64,000 bases of DNA, from assembly GCA_046091365.1 (NCBI GenBank), contig JBJTBM010000117.1, positions 13,320 to 77,319 on the forward strand, written 5' to 3'. The position numbers and the translations under genes are program-made. A model generated the notes under the pieces. The model worked only from the letters and a program-made list of their open reading frames with translations, was not told the DNA's origin and did no database searches. This DNA is from Casp-actino8 sp046091365 (GTDB lineage: Bacteria; Actinomycetota; Acidimicrobiia; Acidimicrobiales; Ilumatobacteraceae). Within the stretch, counting starts at the first letter, position 1. Every line of letters starts with the position of its first letter. Of this stretch, positions 41,048 through 49,606 are shown piece by piece.

Positions 41048-43891
41048 ATGTCCGACCGCCTGATCATCCGAGGTGCCCGCGAGCACAACCTCAAGAACAT
41101 CAGCGTCGATCTACCGCGTGACAAGATGATCGTCTTCACCGGACTGTCGGGCAGCGGGAAGTCCTCGCTCGCATTCGACACGATCTACGCCGAGGGTCAA
41201 CGGCGATATGTCGAGTCCCTGAGCGCCTACGCGCGGCAGTTCCTGGGTCAGATGGACAAGCCCGACGTCGACGTCATCGAGGGACTCTCGCCGGCCATCT
41301 CCATCGACCAGAAGTCGGGGAGCCGAAACCCGCGCTCCACGGTCGGAACGATCACCGAGGTGTACGACTACCTGCGTCTGCTCTACGCCCGCATCGGGGT
41401 TCAGCACTGTCCGAACGACGGCACCCGTCTGGCTCGTCAGACGCCGCAGCAGATCGTCGACCGCGTGCTGACCCTTCCCGACGGTACGCGGTTCCAGGTC
41501 TTGGCCCCGGTGGTCCGGTCGCGCAAAGGCGAGTACGAGACCCTTCTGAACGACCTGGCCGGACAGGGGTTCGTGCGCGCCCGCGTCGACGGCGAGGTGG
41601 TCGACATCGTGGAGTTCCTGAAGCGCGACGCCAAGTTGGCCCGCTACGAACAGCACACGATCGACGTGGTCGTCGACCGTCTGGTGCGAAAGGACGGCAT
41701 CGAGCGACGTCTCACCGACAGCCTCGAGACCGCCCTGCGTCTGGCCGACGGGGTGGCGACCGTCGAGATCGTCGCCGACAAGGGTGACGACGAGGCGCTG
41801 ACCTTCAGTCAGCATCTGGCCTGCCCGTCGTGCGGGTTGTCCTTCGACGAACCCGCACCGCGAAACTTCTCCTTCAACTCGCCGTTCGGTGCGTGCGAGA
41901 CCTGCGACGGTCTCGGAACGACGTTCGAGGTCGACCCGGAGTTGGTGATCCCCGATCCCGACCTGGCCCTCAGTCAAGGGGCGATCGCTCCATGGCGCAG
42001 TGCCACGACCGGGTTCTTTCAGCGGATTCTCGAGTCCGTGGCGAACGATCACGGGATCGACATGAACAAGCCGTGGGGCAAGCTCCCGGCCAAGGCCCAA
42101 AAGCTCGTGTTGAACGGCTTGCCCGGCAACATCACCGTCAAATTCAAGAATCGCTACGGGCGGGCCCGTCAGTTCAACACCACGTTCGAAGGGGTCATCC
42201 CCTGGATCAAACGTCGTCACGAATCGGCCGAGAGCGACTGGAGTCGGGAGCAGTACGAGGGGTACATGCGACTCGTGCCGTGTGGCGTGTGCAATGGTAT
42301 GCGCCTGAAGCCGAGCACGTTGGCGGTGACGGTGAACGATCGAAACATCTCGGAGGTCTGTGAGATGTCGATCGCCGACTCGGCCCGTTTCCTGGCCGGG
42401 CTGACGTTGTCGGATCGTGACCGCATCATCGCCGAACGGGTGGTCAAGGAGATCAACGCCCGGCTCGGATTCCTCCTCGACGTCGGACTCGACTATCTGA
42501 CCCTGGCCCGCTCGGCGGGCACGCTCGCCGGGGGAGAGGCCCAGCGCATACGATTGGCGAGTCAGATCGGTTCGGGTCTCGTGGGCACGTTGTACGTGCT
42601 CGACGAGCCGTCGATCGGTTTGCACCAGCGCGACAACCGTCGGCTGATCGACACCCTTTTGCGGTTGCGCGACCTGGGCAACACGGTGTTGGTCGTCGAA
42701 CACGACGAAGAGACGATCAAGGAGAGCGACTGGATCGTCGACATCGGGCCGGGGGCGGGCGAGCACGGCGGACAGGTCGTCTACAGCGGCCCGGTGAAGG
42801 GCATCGCCAAGGTGAAGGACTCAGTCACCGGTCAGTACCTCTCGGGAAAGAAGTCGATTCCCGTCCCGAGCAAGCGTCGGGCACCGGGCAAGGAGTGGCT
42901 CGAAATCGTCGGTGCGCGCGAGCACAATCTGCGCGACATCGACGTGAAGGTCCCCCTCGGTTGTTTCGTGGCCGTGACCGGGGTGTCGGGCAGCGGAAAG
43001 AGCACTCTCGTGAGGGACATCCTCCTGCCGGTGCTCATGCAACAGATCTACAAGTCGAAAGATCCGGCCGGTCGGCACAAGCGCATCAACGGCGTGGGAC
43101 TCCTCGACAAGGTGATCGACATGGACCAGTCTCCGATCGGTCGCACGCCTCGTTCGAATCCGGCCACCTACACCGGGGTTTTCGACGGTATTCGTAAGTT
43201 GTTCGCGACGACCGCCGAGGCCAAGGTTCGTGGGTACATGCCGGGTCGATTTTCTTTCAATGTTCAAGGGGGTCGCTGCGAGGCCTGTTCGGGTGATGGC
43301 ACGATCAAGATCGAGATGCACTTCCTTCCCGACGTCTACGTTCCCTGCGAGGTGTGCAAGGGGGCCCGTTACAACCGTGACACCCTCGAGATCCAGTTCA
43401 AGGGGAAGAACATCTCCGAGGTCCTCGACATGTCGATCTCCGAGGCGGTCGACTTCTTTGCGAACCAACCGGCCATCGCCCGTCACATGCAGACGTTGGT
43501 CGACGTCGGACTCGGATACGTCCGACTCGGACAGCCGGCTCCGACGCTGTCGGGTGGCGAGGCCCAACGGGTGAAGCTGGCCTCGGAACTGGCCAAGCGC
43601 AGCACCGGTCACACGATCTACCTGCTCGACGAGCCGACCACCGGTTTGCACTTCGAGGACGTGCGGCGCCTGCTGACCGTGCTGTCGCGACTCGTCGATC
43701 AGGGGAACACGGTTCTGGTGATCGAGCACAATCTCGACGTGATCAAGACGGCCGACTGGTTGATCGACCTCGGACCCGAGGGCGGCAGCGGGGGTGGTCT
43801 CGTGATCGCCGAGGGCGCACCCGAGGTGGTCGCCACGTGCGCGCAGAGCCACACCGGACGATTCCTCGCACCGCTGCTGACCGGGGACTGA
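41048..43891 (+). CDS. uvrA: UvrABC system protein A
   Basis: This 947-residue double ABC ATPase recognises DNA damage. Walker A sites are GLSGSGKSSLAF (near residue 32) and GVSGSGKSTLVRD (near residue 645); signatures are LAGGEAQRIRLAS and LSGGEAQRVKLAS. Zinc modules are CPSCG with CETCDG (first half) and CEACSGDG with CEVCKGARY (second half). Length and order are normal. Its stop lies one base before the uvrC start. Confidence 0.98.
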   Translation: MSDRLIIRGAREHNLKNISVDLPRDKMIVFTGLSGSGKSSLAFDTIYAEGQRRYVESLSAYARQFLGQMDKPDVDVIEGLSPAISIDQKSGSRNPRSTVGTITEVYDYLRLLYARIGVQHCPNDGTRLARQTPQQIVDRVLTLPDGTRFQVLAPVVRSRKGEYETLLNDLAGQGFVRARVDGEVVDIVEFLKRDAKLARYEQHTIDVVVDRLVRKDGIERRLTDSLETALRLADGVATVEIVADKGDDEALTFSQHLACPSCGLSFDEPAPRNFSFNSPFGACETCDGLGTTFEVDPELVIPDPDLALSQGAIAPWRSATTGFFQRILESVANDHGIDMNKPWGKLPAKAQKLVLNGLPGNITVKFKNRYGRARQFNTTFEGVIPWIKRRHESAESDWSREQYEGYMRLVPCGVCNGMRLKPSTLAVTVNDRNISEVCEMSIADSARFLAGLTLSDRDRIIAERVVKEINARLGFLLDVGLDYLTLARSAGTLAGGEAQRIRLASQIGSGLVGTLYVLDEPSIGLHQRDNRRLIDTLLRLRDLGNTVLVVEHDEETIKESDWIVDIGPGAGEHGGQVVYSGPVKGIAKVKDSVTGQYLSGKKSIPVPSKRRAPGKEWLEIVGAREHNLRDIDVKVPLGCFVAVTGVSGSGKSTLVRDILLPVLMQQIYKSKDPAGRHKRINGVGLLDKVIDMDQSPIGRTPRSNPATYTGVFDGIRKLFATTAEAKVRGYMPGRFSFNVQGGRCEACSGDGTIKIEMHFLPDVYVPCEVCKGARYNRDTLEIQFKGKNISEVLDMSISEAVDFFANQPAIARHMQTLVDVGLGYVRLGQPAPTLSGGEAQRVKLASELAKRSTGHTIYLLDEPTTGLHFEDVRRLLTVLSRLVDQGNTVLVIEHNLDVIKTADWLIDLGPEGGSGGGLVIAEGAPEVVATCAQSHTGRFLAPLLTGD

Positions 43892-43892
43892 C

Positions 43893-45770
43893 ATGGTGTC
43901 GCGGCCCGAGCCCGGATCCATCCCCGAAAGCCCGGGCTCCTACCAGTTCAAGGACGATCTCGGTCGGGTGATCTACGTCGGCAAAGCCACCAATCTTCGT
44001 TCACGGGTGTCGAGCTATTTCCAGGATCCGGTGCACCTGCATCCGCGCACGGCGCAGATGGTCCAGACGGCCACCAGTGTGGAGTGGGTGACGGTGCGCA
44101 ACGAGGTGGAGGCGTTGATCCTGGAGTACTCGCTGATCAAGGCACATCATCCGCGATTCAACGTTCGACTTCGCGACGACAAGAGCTATCCGTTCCTCGC
44201 TCTCACGCTCGACGAGGTATGGCCGAGGGCGGTGGTGGTGCGGGGTTCCAAGAAGAGGGGTGTGCGCTACTTCGGGCCCTATCCCCACGCCTACGCGATT
44301 CGAGAGACGCTCGACCTCTTGTTGCGCACGTTTCCTGTGCGTACCTGCAGTGCGGGAAAGTTCAACCAGCATCAGCGCCTCGGTCGACCGTGCCTGCTCT
44401 TCCACATCGAGAAGTGCAGTGGTCCGTGCGTCGGCGAGGTCGACGGTGCCCGATACCGCTCGATGGTCGACGAGTTGTGCGCGTTCCTCGACGGCGAGAC
44501 CGACGAAGTGGTGTCGCGCATGGAGAAGGAGATGGCCGACGCGGCCGGTGCACTCGAGTACGAAAAGGCGGCACGGTTGCGCGACCGCCTCGCGGCGGTG
44601 GCCAAGGCCGTCGAGCGCCAACAGATCGTGGGCGAGCGCTCCGAGGACATGGACGTCGTCGGGATCGCCGACGACGAACTGGAGGCTGCGGTGCAGGTCT
44701 TCTTCGTCCGCAAGGGACGCATCGTCGGTCGTAAGGGATTCATCCTCGACAAGGTGGAGAATCTTTCCGATGCCGAACTCGTCACCCGGGTCGTCGAGAG
44801 TCTGTACGGCGACGAGCCTCCGCTCGGCATCCCGAAGATGGTGGTGGTGCCCCACGAGCCAGTAGCCGCTGCCGTGCTCGAGGAGTGGCTCGGCGGTCAG
44901 CGCGGCACGCGGGTCGAGGTTCGCGTCCCGGCGCGGGGCGACAAGCGGGAGTTGCTCGAAATGGTCGCCCGCAACGCCAAGGAGGACTTCCACCGTCACC
45001 GGTTGCGGCGATCGAGTGACCACAACAGTCGCAGTCGCGCTTTGAGTGAACTGCAGGATCTCCTGGGTCTTCCCGAGGCGCCGTTACGTATCGAGTGCTA
45101 CGACATGGCCCACCTCCAAGGAACCGACTACGTCGGGTCGATGGTCGTGCTCGAGGACGGCTTGCCGGCCAAACGCGAGTACCGCCGATTCCGTATCAAG
45201 GAGGTACCCGGCAACGACGACTTCGCGGCGATGGAGGAGGTCTTGCGTCGTCGTCTCACTGCCTACGTCGACGAGCGCGACCGAACGCTCGAGGGTGAGG
45301 ACCTGCCGAGCAAGGCCCGCAAGTTCGCCTACCCGCCGCAGTTGTTGCTCGTCGACGGGGGGAAGGGCCAGTTGGCGGTGGCCGAGCGGGTGGTCCGGGA
45401 ACTGGGCCTGGAGAGCGAGATTCCCGTGGCCTCGTTGGCCAAGCGTTTCGAAGAGGTGTACGTGCCCGGTCGGTCGGAACCCGTCGATGTGCCCCGTGGC
45501 AGCGAAGCACTCTTCATGTTGCAACGGATCCGCGACGAGGCCCACCGTTTCGCCAACACCTTCCACCGCGAAGTGCGGGCCAAACGCATGGTCGGAAGTG
45601 CCCTCGACGGCATCGAGGGACTCGGCGACGCACGTCGCAAGAAGTTGTTGCGAACGCTCGGGGGAGTGACGGCCGTGAAGCGGGCCACCTTGGAAGAGCT
45701 CATAGCGCTCTCGTGGCTGCCCGAGTCGGTGGCCCGCGCTGTGCACGCGCGATTCCATCCCGAAGGTTGA
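43893..45770 (+). CDS. uvrC: UvrABC system protein C
   Basis: This 625-residue excinuclease makes both incisions around a lesion. N-terminal GIY-YIG nuclease: GSYQFKDDLGRVIYVGKATNLRSRV, with a UVR domain near residue 205, an RNase-H-like nuclease domain with ECYDMAHLQGTDYVGSMVV, LLVDGGKGQL, and a C-terminal helix-hairpin-helix DGIEGLGDARRKKLL. It is co-transcribed with uvrA; genes are in the order B, A, C. The oxidoreductase converges on its end. Confidence 0.97.
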   Translation: MVSRPEPGSIPESPGSYQFKDDLGRVIYVGKATNLRSRVSSYFQDPVHLHPRTAQMVQTATSVEWVTVRNEVEALILEYSLIKAHHPRFNVRLRDDKSYPFLALTLDEVWPRAVVVRGSKKRGVRYFGPYPHAYAIRETLDLLLRTFPVRTCSAGKFNQHQRLGRPCLLFHIEKCSGPCVGEVDGARYRSMVDELCAFLDGETDEVVSRMEKEMADAAGALEYEKAARLRDRLAAVAKAVERQQIVGERSEDMDVVGIADDELEAAVQVFFVRKGRIVGRKGFILDKVENLSDAELVTRVVESLYGDEPPLGIPKMVVVPHEPVAAAVLEEWLGGQRGTRVEVRVPARGDKRELLEMVARNAKEDFHRHRLRRSSDHNSRSRALSELQDLLGLPEAPLRIECYDMAHLQGTDYVGSMVVLEDGLPAKREYRRFRIKEVPGNDDFAAMEEVLRRRLTAYVDERDRTLEGEDLPSKARKFAYPPQLLLVDGGKGQLAVAERVVRELGLESEIPVASLAKRFEEVYVPGRSEPVDVPRGSEALFMLQRIRDEAHRFANTFHREVRAKRMVGSALDGIEGLGDARRKKLLRTLGGVTAVKRATLEELIALSWLPESVARAVHARFHPEG

Positions 45771-45776
45771 CGGAAC

Positions 45777-46697
45777 TCAGCCGAAAGCCGACGACATCGC
45801 TTCGGCGATGCGGCCGTACGTCTCGAGGCGCGCCGTGGGCGACGTCCCGAGGGTGAAGTCCGGAAAGATCACCTCGTCGAAACCGAGTTCGGCGTACCGA
45901 CCGACCTCGTCCACGAATCGCTCGATGGTGCCGATGACGGCCCGATCGGCCGGAGCCGCGGTCCGGATACGTTCGGCCTTTGGCTCGTCCTCGGCGACGA
46001 AGAACATCCCCTGCACGGAGCAGCGAATGTCCGCCGGATCACGTCCGACCCGCTCGCAAGCGGCCCGCAGAACCGCGATGCGCTCGGCGGCCGTTTCGGC
46101 GGTGCCCCACGTGTTCCATTCGTCGGCGTGTCGCGCGGTGATGGCCGTCATGCGGGGGCCGCCGGTGCCCACGAGGATCGGCAGTGGACGGGCGACGGGT
46201 TTGGGGTCGCACGGCGCATCGGTGATCGTGAAGTGTTCGCCGACGAAGTTCGTTCGGCGATCGACGAGCAGCGATCGGATCACGGTGAGTGCCTCTTCGA
46301 AGCGCTTCACCCGAGCGGCCGGTTCGAACATGTCGACTCCGTACGCGCGATGCTCGTTGACTTGCCAACCGGCGCCGATTCCGAGCACGAGCCTCCCGTT
46401 GGAGATGCGGTCGATGGTGGTGGCGGTGTTCGCCAGCACCGCCGGATGACGAAAGGTGGTGGGCGACACCAGTGACCCGATGCGCAAGCGCGACGTCACC
46501 GCGGCGAGGGCGGCGATCACCGACCAACACTCTTCGACCGGACCGTCCTTTGTCGCGCCGTCATCCGTGTTGGGCATGAAGTGGTCGGCGAACCAGATTC
46601 CCGTCCACGGGCCGTTCTCGGCCCAGCGGGCCAGGGAAAGAATCTCGTCCCAATCGCGTTGGGGGGTGGGCCAGACGGAGAAGTCGATCGCGGACAC
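45777..46697 (-). CDS. LLM-class F420-dependent oxidoreductase
   Basis: This 306-residue luciferase-like TIM barrel begins AIDFSVWPTPQRDWDEIL and contains WFADHFMPNTD, RIGSLVSPTTFRHPAVLA, NGRLVLGIGAGWQVNEHRAYG and PILVGTGGPRMTAI. These are typical of F420-dependent alkane-sulfonate-monooxygenase-like enzymes of Actinobacteria. The GTG at 46697 follows TACCCT by 6 bases on the minus strand; the open frame continues nine codons further but without a start signal. The substrate is unknown. It sits between uvrC and rapZ, a place usually free of such genes. Confidence 0.82.
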   Translation of the reverse strand: MSAIDFSVWPTPQRDWDEILSLARWAENGPWTGIWFADHFMPNTDDGATKDGPVEECWSVIAALAAVTSRLRIGSLVSPTTFRHPAVLANTATTIDRISNGRLVLGIGAGWQVNEHRAYGVDMFEPAARVKRFEEALTVIRSLLVDRRTNFVGEHFTITDAPCDPKPVARPLPILVGTGGPRMTAITARHADEWNTWGTAETAAERIAVLRAACERVGRDPADIRCSVQGMFFVAEDEPKAERIRTAAPADRAVIGTIERFVDEVGRYAELGFDEVIFPDFTLGTSPTARLETYGRIAEAMSSAFG

Positions 46698-46753
46698 GGG
46701 CCAAGGGTAGACCGGTGACCCCACTCAGGGGCGGGTGGTCGTAGGCTCCGGCG
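46698..46753. promoter_or_regulatory. Compact divergent leaderless promoters, oxidoreductase and methyltransferase
   Basis: TACCCT on the minus strand (46709 to 46704) ends 6 bases before the GTG at 46697. TAGGCT on the plus strand (46742-46747) ends 6 bases before the ATG at 46754. Both genes share a 56-base intergenic region. Confidence 0.55.
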
Positions 46754-47482
46754 ATGTCCGATGACGACCTCTGGGAGACCCACGCGTCGTGGTGGATCGA
46801 CGGTTTCACCGATGGTGCCGATCCGGAGTACGAGGAGCAGATCCTTCCGCTGGCGGCTGAGGAACTGGCGGGCTTCCCGCACGTGCTCGACGTGGGGTGC
46901 GGTGACGGACAGGTGTCGCGCCTGGCGAGACGCATAGGAGCCTCGCTCGTGGTCGGCATCGACCCCACCCGCAATCAGATCGACGTCGCGGCCGGACGGG
47001 CCGGGGGTGCCCACTTCGCGCGGGCCGGGGCCGACCACCTTCCGTTCGCCGACGGCACCTTCGACGCGGTCGTCGCTTGTCTCGTTTTCGAACACATCGT
47101 CGCCGTCGACACGGCGATCTCCGAGGTGGCCCGGGTGCTGCGACCGGGCGGACGATTCTGTTTCTTCCTCAATCACCCGTTGTTGCAGACGCCCGGAAGT
47201 GGCTGGATCGACGATCAGATCCTCGACCCGCCCGAACAGTATTGGCGCATCGGGCCGTACCTCGTCGAACAGCAGACTGTCGAAGAAGTGGAGAAGGACG
47301 TCTTCATACCCTTCGTGCACCGGCCCTTGAGCCGTTACCTGAACGCTCTCATCGCTCACGGTCTCCTGCTCGAGCGCATGGTCGAGCCGGCGCCACCACC
47401 GGGATTCCTCGCCCGCGCCACCGAGTACCAGGAGGCGGCGACCATCCCGCGCCTGTTGTACCTACGCACGGCGAAGTCCTGA
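46754..47482 (+). CDS. Class I SAM-dependent methyltransferase
   Basis: This 242-residue methyltransferase has motif I VLDVGCGDGQVSRLARRIG near residue 44, GIDPTRNQI, the FARAGADHLPFADGTFDAVVACLVFEHI stretch, and VLRPGGRFCFFLNHPLLQTPG. The NHPLLQ loop after the core resembles ubiE/coq5-like small-molecule methyltransferases. An N-terminal ETHASWWIDGFTDGADPEYEEQ segment precedes the core. The substrate cannot be inferred. It is divergent from the F420-type oxidoreductase and may act with it. Confidence 0.78.
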   Translation: MSDDDLWETHASWWIDGFTDGADPEYEEQILPLAAEELAGFPHVLDVGCGDGQVSRLARRIGASLVVGIDPTRNQIDVAAGRAGGAHFARAGADHLPFADGTFDAVVACLVFEHIVAVDTAISEVARVLRPGGRFCFFLNHPLLQTPGSGWIDDQILDPPEQYWRIGPYLVEQQTVEEVEKDVFIPFVHRPLSRYLNALIAHGLLLERMVEPAPPPGFLARATEYQEAATIPRLLYLRTAKS

Positions 47483-47498
47483 GCCGGAGGGCGTGATC

Positions 47499-47615
47499 GT
47501 GCTCATCGAAACTCGGTTCTGGACCCCCGAAAATCCTTCCGATCCATTCGCGTCGTCGACTCGCGACGCCAACGATTTCGAGCCCATTCGTCGGCTCGTG
47601 TTGGACGCTCGCTAG
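47499..47615 (+). CDS. Possible 38-residue small protein
   Basis: A short frame opens at a GTG with GGAGG (47486-47490) at an ideal 8-base spacing and ends with the TAG that is also the rapZ -10 box. The peptide contains ETRFWTPENPSDPF and ends IRRLVLDAR. I do not recognise it. A 38-codon open frame is expected by chance in GC-rich DNA, so this rests on the ribosome site alone. Confidence 0.2.
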   Translation: MLIETRFWTPENPSDPFASSTRDANDFEPIRRLVLDAR

Positions 47616-47625
47616 TTTTTCGGAC
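47613..47625 (+). promoter_or_regulatory. Leaderless promoter of rapZ
   Basis: TAGTTT (47613-47618) ends 7 bases before the rapZ ATG. There is no Shine-Dalgarno. No convincing -35 at 16-18 bases is seen. Confidence 0.45.
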
Positions 47626-48471
47626 ATGGCCGACGTCCTCGTCATCACCGGTTTGTCGGGAGCGGGGAGGTCATCGACGGCCGGAGTGCTCGAGGATCTC
47701 GACTGGTACGTGGTCGACAACCTGCCGACTTCACTCGTCGACACGATCGTCGAACTGGCGAGCGTGCCGGGATCCGGGATCGAGCGGCTCGCGCTGGTCG
47801 CCGGTCGCCAACACCTGGAGTTGATGCCGAAGGTGGCGCGGATGCGCGGCGAAGGTCATCGGGTGCGCGTGGTGTACCTCGATGCGTCGACCCGTGAGTT
47901 GGTGAAGCGCTACGAGGCGAGTCGCCGCCGACATCCTCTGGCGGCCGAAGCGGACGGGCTGGTGGAGTCCATCGAACTCGAGCGATCGTTGCTCGAGCCC
48001 ATGAAAGGCGATTGCGACCTGGTCATCGACACGACCGAACTCAACACGAATCAATTGAAGGCGAAACTGCTCGGGCTATTCGAGAGCGCCGAACGGGAGA
48101 CTCTGCGCATCGCCGTGGAGTCATTCGGGTTCAAACACGGTCTCCCATTGGACGCCGACATCGTGATGGATGTCCGTTTCCTCCCGAACCCACATTGGGA
48201 CGAGGCGCTGCGGCCGCTCACGGGACTCGACGCCGCGGTCCGCGAGTATGTGCTCGGTCGCCCCGAGGCGGGGACGTTCGTCGACCACCTCGTGGGTCTG
48301 CTGGCCGGGATCGTTCCGCAGTACGCGGCGGAGGGCAAGAGCTACCTGACCATCGCCGTCGGGTGCACCGGCGGCCGCCACCGATCGGTCGCCGTGGCGG
48401 CCGAGGTCGCGACGCGCTTGCAGGCGTCGGGGAATCCGGTGCGCGTCAATCACCGCGACATCGATCGCTGA
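47626..48471 (+). CDS. rapZ: RNase adapter / nucleotide-binding protein RapZ
   Basis: This 281-residue YvcJ/RapZ family protein has an N-terminal P-loop GLSGAGRSSTAG in which Arg replaces the usual Lys, normal for actinobacterial members. DWYVVDNLP, VYLDASTRELVKRYEASRRRHPL, and the C-terminal FGFKHGLPLDADIVMDVRFLPNPHW and IAVGCTGGRHRSVAVA complete the family. In most Actinobacteria it is followed by yvcK and whiA; here the next gene is gap, 90 bases on. Its role outside enterobacteria is not settled. Confidence 0.94.
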   Translation: MADVLVITGLSGAGRSSTAGVLEDLDWYVVDNLPTSLVDTIVELASVPGSGIERLALVAGRQHLELMPKVARMRGEGHRVRVVYLDASTRELVKRYEASRRRHPLAAEADGLVESIELERSLLEPMKGDCDLVIDTTELNTNQLKAKLLGLFESAERETLRIAVESFGFKHGLPLDADIVMDVRFLPNPHWDEALRPLTGLDAAVREYVLGRPEAGTFVDHLVGLLAGIVPQYAAEGKSYLTIAVGCTGGRHRSVAVAAEVATRLQASGNPVRVNHRDIDR

Positions 48472-48512
48472 GGGTGCCGCGGGCGAAACCGCACCCAGCC
48501 GGCTCGTCCGAC

Positions 48513-48561
48513 TAGTTTTGGACGGTGCTCGCCCCGAGAGGCGACCGTCGAAAGGATGACC
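48513..48561 (+). promoter_or_regulatory. Promoter, leader and ribosome site of gap
   Basis: TAGTTT (48513-48518) gives a leader of about 35 bases. GAAAGGATG (48550-48558) is the ribosome site for the ATG at 48562; the ATG at 48556 overlaps it and is therefore unlikely to be the start. Confidence 0.45.
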
Positions 48562-49602
48562 ATGAGCCCTGCCAAGAACGCCCGCATCGTCCGTGTCGGC
48601 ATCAACGGCTTCGGACGGATCGGACGGAACTTCTTCCGAGCGGTTCGCGAACGCGGCGCAGCCATCGAGATCGTGGCGGTCAACGACCTCGGCTCGCTCG
48701 ACACCATGGCGCACCTCCTCAAGTACGACTCGGTCATGGGCAAGTTGTCCAGCACCGTGAAAGCGGTGAAGAACGGCATCAGCGTTGACGGTCAGGTGCT
48801 GAAGGTGCTCAGCGAGCGCGATCCCAAGTCCCTCCCGTGGGGTGATCTCGGGGTCGACGTCGTCATCGAGAGCACCGGCATCTTCACCAAACGCGACACC
48901 GCCGCCTACCACCTCGAAGGTGGGGCGCCGCTCGTGATCGTGTCGGCACCATGCGACAACGCCGATGCGACCTTCGTATACGGCGTGAATCACAAGGATT
49001 TCGACCTCAAGAAGCACAAGGTGGTCTCGAACGCCAGTTGCACGACCAACTGTTTCGTGCCTCTCGTCAAGGTGCTCGACGACGCGTTCGGCGTCGAGCA
49101 AGGTCTCATGCAGACCGTCCATGCATACACCGGTGACCAGATGCTGGTCGACGGACCGCACAAGGACCTGCGGCGCGCCCGCGGGGCCGCCATCAACATC
49201 GTCCCTACCAGCACCGGTGCTGCCCGGGCCACGAGCCTCGTTCTGTCGAGCATGAAGGGCAAGCTCGACGGTACGTCGTTGCGGGTACCCATCCCCACCG
49301 GGTCGATCGTCGATTTCACCGCGAACCTGAAGAGGTCCGCCACCGTCGAACAGATCAACGCGGCTTTCAAGAAAGCAGCTGCGGGCTCGTTGAAGGGCAT
49401 CCTCGCGTACACCGAGGACCCGATCGTGTCGAGCGACATTGTGGGTGACCCGCACAGCAGCATCTTCGATGCCGGTCTCACCGCCAGCATGGGCAAGATG
49501 GTGAAGGTGCTGGCGTGGTACGACAACGAGTGGGGGTACAGCAACCGCTTGGTCGACACGACTTTGTACGCGGGTTCGAAGGTGCCGGCGAAGCGTCGTT
49601 GA
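48562..49602 (+). CDS. gap: Glyceraldehyde-3-phosphate dehydrogenase
   Basis: This 346-residue glycolytic enzyme oxidises and phosphorylates glyceraldehyde-3-phosphate. The NAD fold begins VGINGFGRIGRNFFRA, and the catalytic Cys lies in SNASCTTNCFVPL (near residue 159) with His in the TVHAYTGDQ segment. The C-terminal WYDNEWGYSNRLVD is standard. It has a conventional leader and heads gap-pgk-tpiA. An ATG two codons upstream is possible but overlaps the ribosome site. Confidence 0.97.
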   Translation: MSPAKNARIVRVGINGFGRIGRNFFRAVRERGAAIEIVAVNDLGSLDTMAHLLKYDSVMGKLSSTVKAVKNGISVDGQVLKVLSERDPKSLPWGDLGVDVVIESTGIFTKRDTAAYHLEGGAPLVIVSAPCDNADATFVYGVNHKDFDLKKHKVVSNASCTTNCFVPLVKVLDDAFGVEQGLMQTVHAYTGDQMLVDGPHKDLRRARGAAINIVPTSTGAARATSLVLSSMKGKLDGTSLRVPIPTGSIVDFTANLKRSATVEQINAAFKKAAAGSLKGILAYTEDPIVSSDIVGDPHSSIFDAGLTASMGKMVKVLAWYDNEWGYSNRLVDTTLYAGSKVPAKRR

Positions 49603-49606
49603 CGAC

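Noticed and set aside
41111..42766. 551-codon minus-strand frame opposite uvrA
   Set aside because: A shadow of the GC-rich third positions of uvrA; no motif, and uvrA is unambiguous.
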